DNA of 64,000 bases. Origin: Trichinella spiralis (taxonomy: Eukaryota; Nematoda; Enoplea; Trichinellida; Trichinellidae). Below are positions 21,061 through 34,871 of this stretch, piece by piece; position 1 is the stretch's first letter, and each line of letters begins with the position of its first letter. Location: the NCBI GenBank assembly GCA_000181795.3, contig CM012953.1, positions 14,800,183-14,864,182 on the forward strand, read 5' to 3'. Position numbers and translations under genes: made by a program. The notes beneath the pieces are model-generated. The model saw only the letters and a program-made list of their open reading frames with translations. It ran no database searches and was not told the DNA's origin.

Positions 21061-24000
21061 GTGAGTCAGTGAAAAGCTGTGCACAAATTGTTTATCATTA
21101 ACTAGCGCAACAAATCAATATCAAACTGGTATGCAAGATTGACTTACAGTTCAAATAATTGTAAGATAATCACAGAAATTATATACATCAGTCTGCCGCT
21201 GTGCGACAGTGGACAATTTCAAAACTGCAATTTGACATCACCGTCAAAACTGAAACTGCAATAAAAATTTGTATCGACATTTTAATATATGTCATTAAAT
21301 TTAAAAATTATACATTTATTTTTCAGTTTTTACAATGCCATTAATTAAATCATAAAGAAAATGTTGAAATATGCATTTGGTCTAAATAAAAACGCTTCTT
21401 CTTTTGCTATTATAAAATTTCACATGTCTAAAAACTGCATTTCAAAAGTTTATTTCATATTTCAGAAGGTTGACAGTAAAAATATATATTTTTACCTTGA
21501 AAGATTAAAAGATTTGGTTTTTCTAATTTTACATTTTCAGAATTATAATATTGATATTAATATTGTGAAGTCTTGCACAATGGTAATTTGCTAGTTCTAG
21601 CATTTTCATTTTCTCTTATATTAATTAATCAACATCAATGGTGTCGTAAAAATTAACGAAAAAATTTATTGTATTTAATTTAAACTAAAACATTTCATAT
21701 TCATTTCAAATAATGCATTCAGTATTGTTTCGCTGGCAATAAGAAACTCCTGATTTTTTTGCGTCGTGACTAAAATAAATGGAATCAACTAAGTATTAAA
21801 ATAACAATAAAGTCAAGAATCAATCATTATTATTAACTGTTACAAAAATAATGATAATAATAATAAAGAAGATACAAAGCCTGTATTGCATAAATAGTTG
21901 CATTAAATTTCAATTACTTTTCTCAAAGCCTATTGAAAAATATCTTTAAATAAATAAGTCAGTATTTAATTTTAATGTGAAAAATAAGAAGAAAAGCATA
22001 TTAATGTCATCAATACCTTTTATTACATAGCACAAATTTTAATCAAAGAAGAATATGATGATTAGGTGATTTGCAATTTTTTAATGAACGGCATTCATTA
22101 ATTGAAAATAGACCTTTTATTTCTTGGTAAAATGAAAAGCTAAAAATGAATTCAATTTAATAAAATGAAGAGCTGATAAAAAATAATAATGAGAGCAGAA
22201 AATGAGGTTAATTAAATTGATACGCTATCACTAAAACCCCATTTATAGATGGTACAAAAAATAATTATTGACAGTAATTTCTTTATTTGAAATAAATCAT
22301 TAAACCAATGATAATGACGTTGTCAAGTTCATAACTGACATTTTAATGCACAATCATTTTAATTACACTGTAAACAGGAAATGATCAAATTTATAATATA
22401 ATAATGGAGATTTCATTCAATTTAACTTTACTTTTTGAACAAAAATAGAGATATATATGCATTTATATTATATATATATATATAATATTGGAAATGCTGT
22501 AATACCTGTGTTCTCTTTTTCCATAGCATATAATCAAAGATTAAAGTACAACCATTTTCACCTATGTTATATGCAATGTAATAGACAAAGTCATTTGAAA
22601 AGCAATTCAGCTAATCAATGTGTCATTATACGAGAATTTGCTTTGCGCCTAACGCTCAGTTGGGGCAAACAAACTGCACGTATATCTCTCTTTCATACTT
22701 TCTCTGGAAATTTCTTCTTTTATTCATCACAGCCATCATTATCATCATAAAATATTAGCCGGTAATTTGCAAAAAAACTTTTTTAACACAGTAACAATCT
22801 GAATGAATATAAAAGTCTAAAATTTATTATACTAACTGATTTTCTTTTATGAGCTCAAGGCATAAAACTTCTAGTAATTATTAATAATAATAAAAGTCTT
22901 CTTTTTTAAAACAGTCAATTGTATTTTATAAATTTTAAATATTTAAATAAATGTCTATAATTTTAATGTAAAGTTGTAAAGAAAATGGATAATTATCTAT
23001 ATGAATATAATTGTGTGTAATAGGAATCTAGAAGAAATGGTAATTGTATATATCCCCTTCATTGATGGTAATTTGTTAATTTTAAATTTTAAATCTGAAA
23101 GTAAAAATTATAAATGAAAAAGAATTGGTTATGTTATATAAGTGAAATTTGAAATATGCATTTTTACAATATGAGATAAAGGTGCGCATTGGAGTTTGTG
23201 AAATTTTTTATGCATCAGTCAAATCAAGCAGAGGAAAAAATTTTTCCACAAATTGCACATTCAGCAAAATCCTCGTGCAATTAAATTTGAAGAGGACACA
23301 AGTTTTTCTGCAAAAGTAAGTCGTTTCGTCCAATTTTTAACAATTCATAAAAGCTTAAGCATTTGTTTTTTTTCATATTTAATAATTACAAGATTATGAA
23401 TTGGAATTTTCATTTTAATTTCATCACACAATAGATAATTTATTTGAAATGAAATATATTTCCAACGGGTCCAATTAATTATTATTTTTTCTTTTAAAAT
23501 ATTTTTAAAAAGCATCGTTTTTTGAAATGAAAGATTTTCACTTTTGCTCATTTAATTTCATTATCTTCAACTTAGTCATTTGTCGATGAAAATTCAATTT
23601 AGCCAAAAAAAGAATTGCATAATGACACAGCTTCATCTTATGAATACTCTTGTTGCTTTCAACTTGCTGAAATCGAATAAAAGCTATTTATTGAATTCAA
23701 GTAAATTTCAGTAAATACAATTTGTATTAAGTATTTTTTTCTAAAAAGATATTTAAGTGATTATGTAATAAGCATTTATTTGAAAATAATCAAAAAATTT
23801 TCTCTGACCTGCAACTCAACTCTAAGGAGCAAGATGTAGGAGAAAAATTGGTTCTGCGAAATTTTTTTCTGACAGCTGAAATAAAATTCGAGCAAGGAAC
23901 AAAGTCAGCAGCGGAGGTGCGAAGTGCTTAACTTGACGCGTTGAAGCGAACTGAATAATTTCCACTGCTCAGATCAGAGAAAGGGAGGGGTAGAGAGATT

Positions 24001-27000
24001 TTCGATAAATCAGATCCGCCCACAGCAAAGCTGTTGGTACTGTTGACGTGACGTGCTATTATTAATTTGCTCTTTCGAAGCTTTTTTTTTATTTTCTTTA
24101 TGCTTATAGATATATAGATATATAGGTACATGTGCGCATTCACTTCAAAAGTGCAATTCTGCACGTCAAACGTTACTTTATCCATTATCCAATTAAATTT
24201 TGCAATGAAATTTGATCATTCACTGCTGCTTTATAGCTGCAATAGAGCTTTTAAGTCAGTTGAGCTTTTCGTTAGCTCAAAGAAAACGATGAAAACAACA
24301 TTGCACAGCATCGATTCAAACATTTAATCAATACAGTGATTTCAGGATAAAATTCTCTCAAAGCTCATCAAATAACTAAATTACACACATCATCTGTGTA
24401 GAAGAATATTGTTTTAAAAGAAATTAAACAAATAATAGACTGATCAACCAATTTTAAATTTTGGAAATTGACTTCAAATTCTTTTTTCTTTAATTTTGTA
24501 TTATCAAAAAATATTTCAATTAGATAAACATATTTTGCATATATTTTAATGCAGTTTGAAAATTATGAATAAATCACCACTATTTGACATGATAATTTGC
24601 TACCATAAAAGAGCACCTGTTGCTTCATGAATTTTAATCTACAATTCAATCATGAAATTAATCAAAAAAGAAGAATACTTAATTAATAAAAGAATAAATA
24701 CTAAATATTAATAATTGTTAATGTTAAGATGATGCGACGTTTTCAAATTTGAATAAAACAAAAGAGAAAACTTAAATCTTGATTTAGTAGAAGATTGAAA
24801 AGCATTGAAGGATATGTCAATGCTGATTGTGACATTTTTGATAAATTTCAATCAAGTGAGAAAATATTTTCATTTTTATTTGCCTCATTAAATGAGCAGA
24901 TAAAATGGAATAAGTACCCTGATGAATGTCCGTTGTAAAAATTGAATTATCAAAAAGGCAATTAATTATAAACAATAACAGTGAAATTGAGAAAAGATTA
25001 AAAATTAATCAAAAAATATGTTACCAGTTGCAAATTGCAAACTGTAAAAGCACATCTGACAAGGCATGAACAAAGTAAGCAGGCAAATAAAAATTTCATT
25101 GAGAAACGTTGGCAAAGTTTAAATTCTGTTAATTAAAATGTGCAGCAATTTGCGAGCTCATCGTTTTAGGCTGGGTGTAAAGTAAGAAGCTTCCAATTAA
25201 AATTGCGGCTGAATTTGTTAAATAACAGAAAATCGATCATTTGTACAAACAATGAACTGCTTGGATCTGATTAAAGCGAATCTACCGAGCATCTTTTCCC
25301 ATTGCATTGCCAATAGCACTAAATTGGACATCAATGTGGAAAATCGATTTTTTAAATTTAATTTATTTTTTATTTTTTTCTTCAGCTTAAGCATTAACTT
25401 CTTTACCAAAAAATTACAATGTCAATACTGAATACACAATACAAATAAAAGTCTTTGCTTGTTCGCTGAATAAAGCTCACTGAATGAATGAACGTTGAAT
25501 GAAAGAAATTATTTCATTTTTTTCACCACTTTCATTATTGCACGAGATTTTCAAATATAACTTTCACGAATTGTTGTATGGAATATTTCTTATATTATTT
25601 ATTTATGAAATGATGGAAATAATGGAGCATTTTTGAAATTTCACTTCCAGGCTCATGCTATCAGCTGAAACTTCAATTTTCCATTCTTATGGAAAATGTA
25701 AAAAAAATATCCTTTTAAATTTTAGCGTGGTTTTTTAATTTAAACCAAAATTTTAACTTTCCCATTTTTTCATTTCTAAAGTTTGATTTAACTTCATTTC
25801 CAATTATGTCAATTGCAATTTCAGTTAATGAATTTTGAAATGCTTCTTACGCTTTTTTCTTTTCTGAATAAATAATATTTTTATTTCAAACAAACCAAAT
25901 ACTATATTTTATTAAACTTAAAATAATATGTTTGAAATGTTATAAAAACAAAGAAAGAAATCGTATGATAAAAATAAGCAAATTATTCACCATAATGATT
26001 ATTTTATTCATATGAAATGTAATATCTGAAACTGTCAACATTGAAATAGTTTTCTTTTAATAATTATTTTAATTGTCATTATTATTATTGTTTTTAAAAG
26101 CTTTAATGGAATCGATCTTTATTTATTATTTCCTGAATTGTCATATAACTAAACTAAAATATAACTTTTACATGAAATATAGTTTTCAATTATGGCTGTC
26201 TTAGTTTTAAATGTAGCGTGTATCTTATAAGCGTTGCTTGGCAAAAATGCCTTTTCAATTTTAAATGAAAATCCTAACAATTAATCTGTTATCTTCCATT
26301 TCTTGAAATACACTTTCAAATGCATTACATTTCTTGATAATGCATTAAAATATTTTTGACATTTCTCTAATACTGTCAGTAAACGATTCGTATTTGAGTG
26401 TAATATTTCTATAAATTTATCATAAATAGTATTCGTGAAATAACAGCATTCATTATTTATATGGTTGATTTCAAAAACGTGCATAGCAAGTTACTTATTA
26501 AATATGAAATGGCTTAATTCTTGAGATGACTCCTTTTTTTAATTTTTATTAAAATTTTCAATAAAAATTCATTTTAAAACAATAATAATGACTTTAAATT
26601 CTAAAGCTGAATTTCAAATACTTTTTAATGAAATGTTCAGAAAAAAGTGTTTCACTTTTTGAATAATCAAATTTTATTTTACGTCTTTATCTATTCATGC
26701 AAATTATCACATTGCTGAGATTTCAGCTGTTGAGAGTGTTGCTTGAGCAAGCTTTTGTTTTCAATTGATCTTTTCCCTTCATCACTGTTTTGTATACATT
26801 TGCATAAACTCAGAAACTAAATTTTCATAATGTTGATTAATACACAAATCTTCAAAAAGCATTTATATTCAAAGCAAATGAGATATTTTTTATAAAACAG
26901 AAAATAATTTAAAACCTTTTTCATTACCATGACTTGATGTTTATCATTTTAAAATTTAACTAAATAAAATTCCCAGTAAAAGTGTTCAGTAAATTAACTA

Positions 27001-27039
27001 ACTGTATTACAATTACTACTCACTATAACCGATTCGGTA

Positions 27040-27042
<3 letters not shown>

Positions 27043-27125
<83 letters not shown>
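27043..27125. repeat. (ATT)n microsatellite
   Basis: About 28 uninterrupted trinucleotide units, followed to about 27161 by interrupted copies. The poly-isoleucine frame across it is an artefact of the repeat. Confidence 0.95.
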
Positions 27126-29886
27126 GTCATCATTATTATTATTATCATTATTATTATTATCGCAATTATACATTTCTTTTTCACAAATTAAAGTGAATTA
27201 AATTAAAATAGCAAAGTCACAAATAAATGATGAAATTAAAATTCACATTTGATTTCTTTGATAATCAGAATAAAAAGTATAGCCAATAAATTGTTTTCAT
27301 AGTTTAAAGTAAGCAGTAAATAAATAAGTTCTATTGCAACGCTAACAAATAATTTGATGCCGAAATATTATGGCATGCAATTTTTATTTTTAAACCAATA
27401 AAAACATCAGCTATGCAATGAGTTGCAAATTTTCATTCTATTCTTAACTGCCTTCAATTTTATTTATTAAACAACAGCTATTAGCATACAAAAATATGAA
27501 ATTTCATGTCTTTTATTAATTTTTTGCAGCTCTGATTCTTTTAATTTGCCTTTAAATTTTATTCTTTCCATTTAGATATTTGCACTCTCTTTTCATCAAA
27601 TCAAAATTTTATATTTTGAATAAAATGTACTTTCATAAAACATAAAAATATGACTCACAAAAATTAGATTTTATTTTTATAATTTGAAACTAAAATTAAA
27701 ACAGTGAATTCAACATAAAAACTAATCCATACAAAATTGCCAAGTAACCATATTACACTGGCAATAATTAAAAATGTGAAAAGCAGTCCTAATTATAAAC
27801 TGAGTAAACATGAACAATCACATCAGCGTCTTATAATATGGCAAGGAAAATAATTCCTCATTTATTTCAGTTTAATTTACTTTTTACGGAATACCATTTT
27901 CTATTAAATATGTAAATATCTAGATTCAGCAAATAAAGTTCTTTTTAAAAATCTTACTTTTGTTAAAAGCGTGTTCATTTTCTTGCTATATCTAAAGCTG
28001 CTTATAATTACATCTAGCTGCAATATAGAATACATAAAAGTTTAAGACTAGAAAAGTTTCCAAGAAAGTTGTATTGCCTCATAAAATTGTGCAAAGTACA
28101 TTGCAATCGAATAGCATATATATAAGTATGCGTGATCTTAATATTATGAATAAAATAAATTTTCATATTTTTGCAACTTTTATCGAATATTATTAATATA
28201 CAAAAAGTGTAATATATTCATGTTCATTTGCATATTCGTATTAGACAATGATAGATAAATATTTACAAACAATTTGCCTTTCACAATTTCGATTTCCTTA
28301 TGAAATGAACACGAAAATTGAAATGCTAGAATGAAATGTAATGATAAGATTCAAAAGAATATCATGCATGGCCAAATTCAAGCAAATGGATTAATCGACA
28401 ATTGCTAAATATGGAACATTAAATTCAAAAATATTCTCAATTTCAAATGTACTCTTCAAACCAATAACAAGAGCTTTTTTTGGAATGATGCATCGCCGTT
28501 CCGCTATGTAAGAAATACATATATATACAAGTAAATTATCTATCTACTTCTGACATGAATGTTAAAATTTTTGAAAATTGCACAATGTTGAATTTTGAAT
28601 AGAACAAAATTTTTAATTTAATAAATTATAGTGAATTTAAAAATATTCATAATATACAAAGAGCAACAGGAAAATAAATTAATTTCTCCAGGCTGTTAAT
28701 GATATAAAGACGGCATTGGTGCAATTTTGAAAAGAAAGCGATCGTTTCACTCTTTTCATATGTCAATTTTCTTTCTCTTACAAACCCATTAGCATATTGT
28801 GCAAGTGCTTTTCTGAAATTTCAACCATCGTTGTACGCAGCTGAAAACTCTACTGCCGCTTGAACAGAACTTCAATTAAGCATTCAATTTCAAAATTATA
28901 CCATGATCATGCATATTGGCAATTTGGTGAAAAAATCACGAACTTTTCCGCTAATTACAATCGAACCGACACACACACACACACGCAGACGACAGAAACA
29001 GCCTATTCACATGATTCTTCTCAATCTGTGATGCAGACCGCTCCAAGCGACAATAATAATATTCTCTCAATCAGAATAAATATCCGCTTCCTTGTTCATT
29101 TCATGCGACCGCAATTTAGCCAACAGTAAAAATCTTCTTCTTCCAACTGTATTCAATAAAGGACTTTAACCAAATGCATCATTTGTTGTAATAAAAAATC
29201 ACATATACACATGCATACAATTATATATATAATTTTCTTCGGTATGCAAATTTTTAACAAAAATAATCGCATCGTTCTTTTTTTACTTATTTTTGTTTTG
29301 CATAATTTAATTTTAAGCACGTAGTAGAATTTTTAAAGCATTGCCCATTGCGACACTTTTAAATTTGCTACCGTAGGTAGTAGGCTTATACTGTACTGTA
29401 TGGTAAATCGTGGAATCTGCTGTTTACTGTTGTTGTGAATTATTGATCAACCGACAAAGCAGCACTGTTCGCGATGAATAGTTGAAAAAAACACAATAAA
29501 GTATGTAAAATATTTTTTCATACGTAGATTACAAGTGCAAACTGCGCGCAATTTTATCCAGAATTATTTTTTTTGTTGTTGTTTAATGGACGCGCTTTTA
29601 ATTCAAGCACTAATGCATTAAGCAAGAATTGAACGTGTTCAACGATTCGGCTTTTGAGATATGCCGCCCGGAACATAGGCAAAAAAAGTGCAAAGATTTA
29701 TTGGATGTTTCTTTTGCTCACTTTGCGAGAGGCTGATTTGAATGTTCAACCTGATCAGCTTTGTTGCTTGATGTTTGCAAATTTTTAGGATTAACCGGTG
29801 AAAAATTATTAACTGAATTTGTAAAACAACAAAAATAACAAACAAACAAACACAAAACACTGAAGATACTTGAAGAAGACTCCATT

Positions 29887-29910
29887 CATCCATCCATCCA
29901 TCCATCCATC
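29887..29910. repeat. (CATC)n microsatellite
   Basis: Six tandem CATC units. A shorter block of the same motif occurs at about 47323–47340. Confidence 0.9.
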
Positions 29911-31904
29911 AATTCTGGCAACTGAACGTTCTTCATGCAATTCATAAGCTATGATGCTGCACATTTTTGGAAAGTATACACGCTTTTGAATTTTTAATGA
30001 ATATATATATATTTTTTTGTATTTTTAAAATTTTGAAACAACACTAAACCAAACTAAACTTAAATAAAGGAGGATGAAAAGAACGATTTTTTTCCTCAGT
30101 TTGTATATTAAGTTTTTTAATTTAAACAGTCTGAAAATAAATAAAATAATTCTTTCATATTTAAATCTGAAACTTGTCTTTTCAAATCGTCCTTTTTCAC
30201 ACATCATCGCATCAAACGTCATTTCCAATTTTCCAAGTAACGTTGTCAATTAAATGAGATAAAATATTCAATGATCTCTACTTTAAGGATAATAAAACGA
30301 ATAATAAACTCTGCTATTATTTTCTGTTGAACACTGACATTGGTCGTAAAGCTTCATTTTTTCAACTTAAGCTTCAGACTTTGATCATAAAATTCAGGCT
30401 TTGTATGTGTCAGTTTGTAGAAATCACAGCAGTTTGTCAAGGAAATTTATTAAAATGTGCGCTTCAAGTACATTTATTGATCCATTACTCTGCTTCAAAC
30501 TCATTCATTTAACCAGTGAAAATTAGAAGTTTACGCGTTCGAAGTGAAAATGGCGGCAATTTTAATATGAAACAATTAATACTGTACATTAATGGAAAAT
30601 AAGTACATATCATAATAATTTTGTCAAATTATTTGGATAAATAAATAAATAAAACTGAATAACACTCATAATAACAAATGGTTACGGTTATTTTTGCACA
30701 TTAAATTTATCAGATAATTTTAAATTTTTTGAAAAGTGATTCCATATTGAATATGCCGAATAGTTGACTGTTCATTCTGCTTTATTGAATATTTATAAGT
30801 TTTATATTACAATATCTCTTTCGCAAGTAAGTGTATTGTTCATTAGCAAACGATTATTACAAGATAATTGTAATTACACTATGTGGCATTCTGTATGTAT
30901 TGTGCGATGGGATAAATGTATATTCATAAGTTTGACAGACGATCGAATATTGACAGCCATTCTGCTCTACTCTATTGAAAACTGAATGCAAATATTGAAT
31001 CAAAATTTATTAAATCTGTATAAAAGTAATAATCGTTGTGAATTTTTATGCCATTATTGATTGATTGATTTATCTGTTTATATAACTTGAAATAGTCGTT
31101 TTAATGAGCTCGTGAAAGCATAATTTTTTGAAAATATAGCTTTTCATTTCTGATCAATAACAACAACAACAACTTATTTCTTCTTATTAATTCAAAATTA
31201 TTTTTTTCTGAAAATTTTTTTTTAATTTCATATTAAGATGAAAGAAAAAGCAATATTATTATTCTAAAATAATAAAACAGAAATGACAATGATTGACTTA
31301 AACGACCATGAAAAGCATAACAGTTAAAGTACTGATCAATAAGGGGAGAGAACAAAGGCGATCGCTGTTTATTATTCGGTAAAATTCGTTCATGTATGCA
31401 AACATTTGAGCGAGACGTTGGATTAATTTTGAATATTGATTTGGTAGCGAGCAATTTTTCAGGTGTGAAATGAAGTCAATCATTAATGCCATTTCTGCTT
31501 TCATTTGCCACACAGAATCGTGGTCATTTGGCATTGCTTAATGAAAGTAGCCGCCATTTCGGCCAATTTGAGTCATTTCAACACGACGGGATTCTTCACA
31601 TCACGAGCTCCTTGGCGACTGATATAAAATTCATCGACCATTCTTCTTATTCAGTTTGTCTGCTTGCTAGTTAGCTTTCGTTTAAAACCACTTCTTGGAA
31701 GTAAACTTAATGCTTCCTCGATCACAACTGGCTGACTCGGTTCAAAACTGGTGTTTATTTTTTTTTATTAATCATCTCTATCTTATGAGCAAGAACATTT
31801 CTCCATTCTAAATTATTATTAATTATTATTATTATTTTTATTCCTGTTGTTGTTGTTGTTGTCGTTCTCAGCTGCTAATATAGCTGAAACGTCGAAAATT
31901 GAAC

Positions 31905-33414
31905 ATGTCATCAAAGGTGAAAAACAATCCCACAATTCACGATGGGTAAGAGAGGATGAAGTTTTTCTTTTTTAACAAGATCTCAACGTTATTTTTTTCA
32001 GCATTAAATATTGTCAAATTCAGTTTTATTGAATAATATCTGTTGTGAAAAATTTTAATCAATTTGCAATTTCGTGTTCATTTTTGAAGAAAAATGCCTA
32101 ATTTTACAAATTGAAAAGAGGGGAATTATTATGAAAGAAAGAGGAATTATTATTATAGTATGTGTAAACTTTGTTGAAACAGTCGACTTCAGTTTGCATA
32201 CTCACAAGCAATAAATAACCTATAACTTCACATTTTAATTATCGTAATTTGGCTTCAATTTGTGATTTTATATTGTCCTTTGAGAGGTGCTTTGTTGCAG
32301 CAATAAAAATGAAAATTATTTTCTTTCCCTATTCTTTTATTGTTATTGGTGTTGTTGTTGGTGCACATTTATCCTTCTAGCTCAACTTTTTATACTGATG
32401 CTGTTTTGCATTGCTCTTATGTTTCTTGAACGAGATGCGAACGTTTTTCAGAAAGGAAAGTCTGCGTGATTTGCAAAGCCGTTTGAAAACTCGAAAAGTA
32501 CTCGGCGTTGGTGAAATACGCAACGAAGGAGATGTATATCGATCCAAGGTTGCCAATAATCAGATTTTCACATGCTATTTATATTTATTTCTCCAATGGT
32601 TCATCTTGCTTGTTCTGTGCTTCAGATTAGCCAAGTTCTCGGATACTGGATCCCGGCCCAGTCGCAGTTGCCAAGGGGATTGCAATTCTGCCACTACTTT
32701 ACACTGTTCTACTTGTTCAGTACTGGAATTTTGGTAATGAACCACATTCATTGCAGCAATATTGTACAAATTGGACAGAGATGATTTATTTGTATTGCAG
32801 TTGATCAAGCATGCAATACTGGGATATTGCAGATCGAATACGGAATTTTGTTGTCAGAATGAAAATGTTGCAATAATTGCAATAGCATATTTCAGTAAGA
32901 GATAAAAGAAATAATAATAATAAAGAATGTTAAATGAAATAATCTGTTGACAATAGTGATTGCAATACAGTATGGTGCGTTGGCTGTTTCTGAAGAAAGC
33001 TCAAGTGTGATCAACGGCCTGGTATCGTTTTGTCTGTTTGTGCTATTGCAAGCTTGCGGTAAGTGAGCTTGGAAGTTGCATGCTGTTTGATTTGTCGGCT
33101 ATTTTTTTTTGATTTGTTGTTAATTTTCAGTCGAAACCGCATATTGGAGGCCGTTCGCAGAACGGGGCATGCTCGAAAAATACAACATGCTTCTCAAGTA
33201 TGCATCGTTCTTGTTGAATCTGGCCTACTACCAGTGCACAAAACCGAACAGCTGTATGCACGTACTGTACCGCGTGGTTCAACAAGCACAGCTCAGACTG
33301 CAAGAAGATACGGCATTCGGTGACAAAGACACTGAAAACAACAACCACGCCCAAGATGAACAAACAACAACAACGACAACCAATGAAAATGAAGCGGATA
33401 GAAAGAACGAATGA
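31905..33414 (+). CDS. unrecognised four-pass membrane protein, 6 exons
   Basis: I reconstruct exons 31905–31945, 32452–32548, 32626–32733, 32801–32894, 32957–33058 and 33131–33414. All are GT–AG with matching phases and give 241 aa. The first exon encodes only 13 residues plus two bases. The cytosolic-looking N-terminus (MSSKVKNNPTIHDGKESLRD, then LQSRLKTRKVLG) is basic. Four hydrophobic segments follow: FCHYFTLFYLFSTGILLIKHAI, VAIIAIAYFMIAIQYGALAV, INGLVSFCLFVLLQACV and YNMLLKYASFLLNLAYY. The loop between the first two is Cys-rich (GYCRSNTEFCCQNEN). The C-tail is polar and low in complexity, with poly-Thr and acidic residues. The layout is like a tetraspan or MARVEL-like protein, but I recognise no family, so no function is offered. 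The exon 2 donor (AAG/GTTGCC) is weak. Consistent phases over five junctions make the gene itself likely. Confidence 0.75.
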
Positions 33415-34871
33415 ATAACTAACCAATTGACAATACCAACTTTCATTATACAATAGATAAATAAGTCAGTATGAAGAATGAACGTTATTAAAAATGGAAA
33501 TATTTCTTCAGCTAATTTAAATAATAATTTTGTTTGTGTTCTCACTTAAAAGTTACCTACTGTTTTTTTCTTTTTTTTGATTTTCACAAATCTGTTCCTA
33601 CCAATTATGTTCATATTTTACGTGGGAATTTCAATGAAAAGTTTCAAATTTTCAAAAATCTTCAACTTCTTCTCTTCCACAGTTTTGGCTTTTCTGATTA
33701 CTAATTGAATAGCTTTTTTTTTATAAAAAGAAATAAACAACGTTTTCGCTCAATAACATTTATTATATTGCTTTAACAAACATTATTATTTACCATGGTA
33801 TTATTTATTTATTTGTTTTCAAAATATAGTTTTGAAATGTTTTACGTATTTATTTATTTATTTATTGTCTTTCGTCATTCGGTTGAAGTAAAACTTTGCC
33901 CAGACATCAGATGAATTTTCATGCTCAGGAAAGATCGTATTTCGTGAAACATCACCACTGTTCGAAGATTCCTAAATAAACTTTATGGAAATGCAAGAAA
34001 ATTCTTCAAATAAGCTTGCTCAGTAATTTTCGTCTACTGTCAAACAATATGCCAAATTCTTCATCTCGTAAAAATTTCATTACAACAACTATACAAATAA
34101 CGATTATTATGATAATGGGAAATTATATGATAATTCACATCTCGTCAGATTCTTACAAGAACAATTTCCAATGTATTTTTTTACTTATTTATTCATCATT
34201 TCTCATATAGTGTAATGCAAAAAATAATGGATAATTTCAAATTAAATAATATAATCGCATAACAACAATAATACAGCTCCATGTTTCATGCAACATGCAA
34301 TTTGACATCTTACAGTTTAATCAAATTTGTCAGTGTAATTGGGCAATTTGAATACAAACATAGCGTGCGTGTTATAATCGTTTTCCGTTTTCGTGCAATT
34401 AACAAAGTGAACTAACTTGCTATCAAATTTTTACACAACTTTAGCTTTATTGAATTTCATTTACATACGCATTGTGAAAAAATTCAAATAGAGACAAGTG
34501 ACACAAAAAAACATTAAATAAATATGCTTACTTACCACCTTCATTATATAATTTAAAAAGAAAACATCCAAAATTTTAAATAATTAATGTTTTTCTTTCT
34601 AATAAATACAGTTAAATAAATTATCAAGCAGGCAAAATGAAACTCAAATAACAAAATAATAACAATTGCTGCTGCTGCTGCTGCTGCAGCATTCATGCCA
34701 ACCGCAGAAGCCGTAAACTACAGGGGTAAAGCAGAAAAGTAGTGCGCGAAAAAAGGAACAATATGCGCATGCATAATAAATAAAGCGGTAAAAACGTACA
34801 AATGCAATGGAATAATGTAGATTACTTGAAACAAAGAGCTGTTGCTTTATAAAAAGAAAAGAAAAAACGAA
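33415..34871. other. intergenic, low-complexity AT-rich
   Basis: No gene is seen between the plus-strand stop and the TMEM131 stop codon on minus. It contains a TTTA repeat at about 33848–33868 and a (GCT)n block at 34671–34690. Confidence 0.4.

Larger units (their letters stand above)
14222..31904. other. 17.7-kb gene-poor AT-rich region
   Basis: I see no supported gene. Open frames are 60–97 codons, AT-driven and without motifs (for example 16990–17181, 18964–19224, 22457–22750, 24130–24327 and 28860–29129). Microsatellites occur, the most obvious being (ATT)n at 27043–27125. Slightly less AT-rich patches occur near 16.3–17.2, 20.9–21.1, 23.9–24.3, 28.7–29.1 and 31.4–31.7 kb; these could be regulatory or exonic. 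An orphan start-exon-like signal at 21017–21060 is listed separately. The region lies between the GPCR promoter and the four-pass membrane protein gene, so distal regulatory elements for either may lie here. Confidence 0.5.

Noticed and set aside
24130-24327. 65-codon ATG frame in a less AT-rich patch
   Set aside because: No motif and no conserved pattern; kept only as part of the desert description.
26982-27191. Poly-isoleucine open frame
   Set aside because: It is the translation of the (ATT)n microsatellite.
29365-29400. let-7-like string GTAGGTAGTAGGCTTATA
   Set aside because: The seed differs from GAGGTAG, and I see no complementary arm for a 60–70 nt precursor; only a 5-bp local stem is present.
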